Source: Streptantibioticus parmotrematis
GTDB lineage: Bacteria; Actinomycetota; Actinomycetes; Streptomycetales; Streptomycetaceae
Direction of reading: 5' to 3'
NCBI RefSeq assembly: GCF_019890615.1
Contig: NZ_JAINVZ010000039.1
Location: 1 to 42,836, forward strand
Length of the DNA stretch: 42,836 nucleotides
The notes below the pieces were generated by a model. That model did not search any database and was not told the DNA's origin. It saw only the letters and a program-made list of their open reading frames with translations. This document shows, piece by piece, positions 42,609 to 42,836 of the stretch (position 1 is its first letter; each line of letters begins with the position of its first letter). The position numbers and the translations under genes were made by a program.

Positions 42609-42653
42609 GCCGCCATGTGTCGCCCGGCGGTTCGCCGGGCGACACATGGCGGC
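42609..42653. terminator. Very strong bidirectional terminator
   Basis: A 21-base perfect stem: CCGCCATGTGTCGCCCGGCG (42610-42629) pairs with CGCCGGGCGACACATGGCGG (42633-42652), extended by one more G-C pair, with a 3-base loop. It lies between the LacI gene and a convergent minus-strand gene, so it should stop both. Confidence 0.88.
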
Positions 42654-42661
42654 CCTGTCGA

Positions 42662-42836
42662 TCAGGCGGCGTTCCGCCGTCCCCTGACCAGTGCGAACGC
42701 GGCGGCGGCCAGGCCCAGGACGCCCACCGCGAGGCCCGCGATGCCGAGGTCCCTGGCGGTGGAGTCGTCCGCTGTGGCCGCCTTCTGCTGCTGCGCGGGA
42801 GCGGGGGACGCGTCGTCGCTGTCGGCGGAGGCCGGA
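42662..42836 (-). CDS. C-terminal tail of a membrane-anchored protein (possibly CopC/YcnI-like), partial
   Basis: Only the last 57 codons are in the window. The sequence shows a Ser/Asp/Ala/Pro/Gln-rich linker (ASPAPAQQQKAATADDSTA) followed by RDLGIAGLAVGVLGLAAAAF and ALVRGRRNAA. This is one membrane helix with a basic end. Actinobacterial CopC (copper) and YcnI proteins have tails of this form, but so do other secreted, tail-anchored proteins. The start lies beyond the right edge of the window. Confidence 0.6.
   Translation of the reverse strand, partial: PASADSDDASPAPAQQQKAATADDSTARDLGIAGLAVGVLGLAAAAFALVRGRRNAA

Noticed and set aside
1-42836. CRISPR arrays, tRNA or rRNA genes
   Set aside because: No spaced direct repeats, cloverleaf-like sequence or rRNA-like conserved stretch was recognised by eye.

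Overview
The window is GC-rich actinobacterial DNA, almost certainly from Streptomyces or a close relative. The evidence is strong third-position GC bias, frequent GTG/TTG starts, many 4-bp start/stop overlaps, and families typical of the group: GAF/SpoIIE phosphatase, DUF3040, DUF2180, Xre/DUF5753, MoxR-DUF58-DUF4129, HGDxHPxN kinase-like proteins and SmtB/P1B pairs. No rRNA, tRNA or CRISPR array was seen.

Left part (1-7.3 kb): a small conserved protein gene, an IS5-type insertion sequence whose transposase needs a -1 frameshift, a frameshifted unknown gene and a VIT1/CCC1-like membrane protein. These are followed by two overlapping genes for MutS-like ATPases without the mismatch-reading domain, and an MntP/YtaF-like metal efflux protein.

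Middle part (7.9-23.9 kb): a loosely packed accessory region with a stress flavour. A SpoIIE-type phosphatase overlaps a kinase-like gene. Then come a dynamin-like protein with a degenerate P-loop, a large HPII-type catalase and a DUF211 protein. Two small paralogous unknown proteins flank an orphan polysaccharide-export ATPase. A truncated sufC remnant precedes a kinase-like/GH57 overlapping gene pair, a DUF3040 protein, a repeat-HTH protein and a DUF2180 protein. Long gaps and remnants suggest insertion and decay.

Right-middle (24.0-33.3 kb): a tight five-gene MoxR/DUF58/DUF4129 operon is followed, on the other strand, by two unknown genes and a WhiJ-like Xre regulator with a small upstream gene. 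Next is a P1B-4-type (Co/Zn class) metal efflux ATPase divergent from an SmtB/ArsR repressor, with a textbook TGAA-N6-TTCA operator between them.

Right part (34.3-42.8 kb): a compact cassette of TsaD-like protein, GNAT acetyltransferase and a complete alanyl-tRNA synthetase, which looks like a second, specialised copy set. A cobalamin riboswitch then precedes a NiCoT cobalt/nickel permease. Next come a small coiled-coil protein, and a nitrilase-family amidase divergent from a LacI repressor with two near-identical palindromic operators between them. The window ends with a very strong terminator hairpin and the C-terminal tail of a membrane-anchored, possibly CopC/YcnI-like, protein. Metal handling recurs: Fe/Mn-type, Mn-type, Co/Zn efflux, Co/Ni uptake and possibly copper. 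The most unusual items are the tsaD-GNAT-alaS cassette and the MutS-like pair with altered Walker B motifs.
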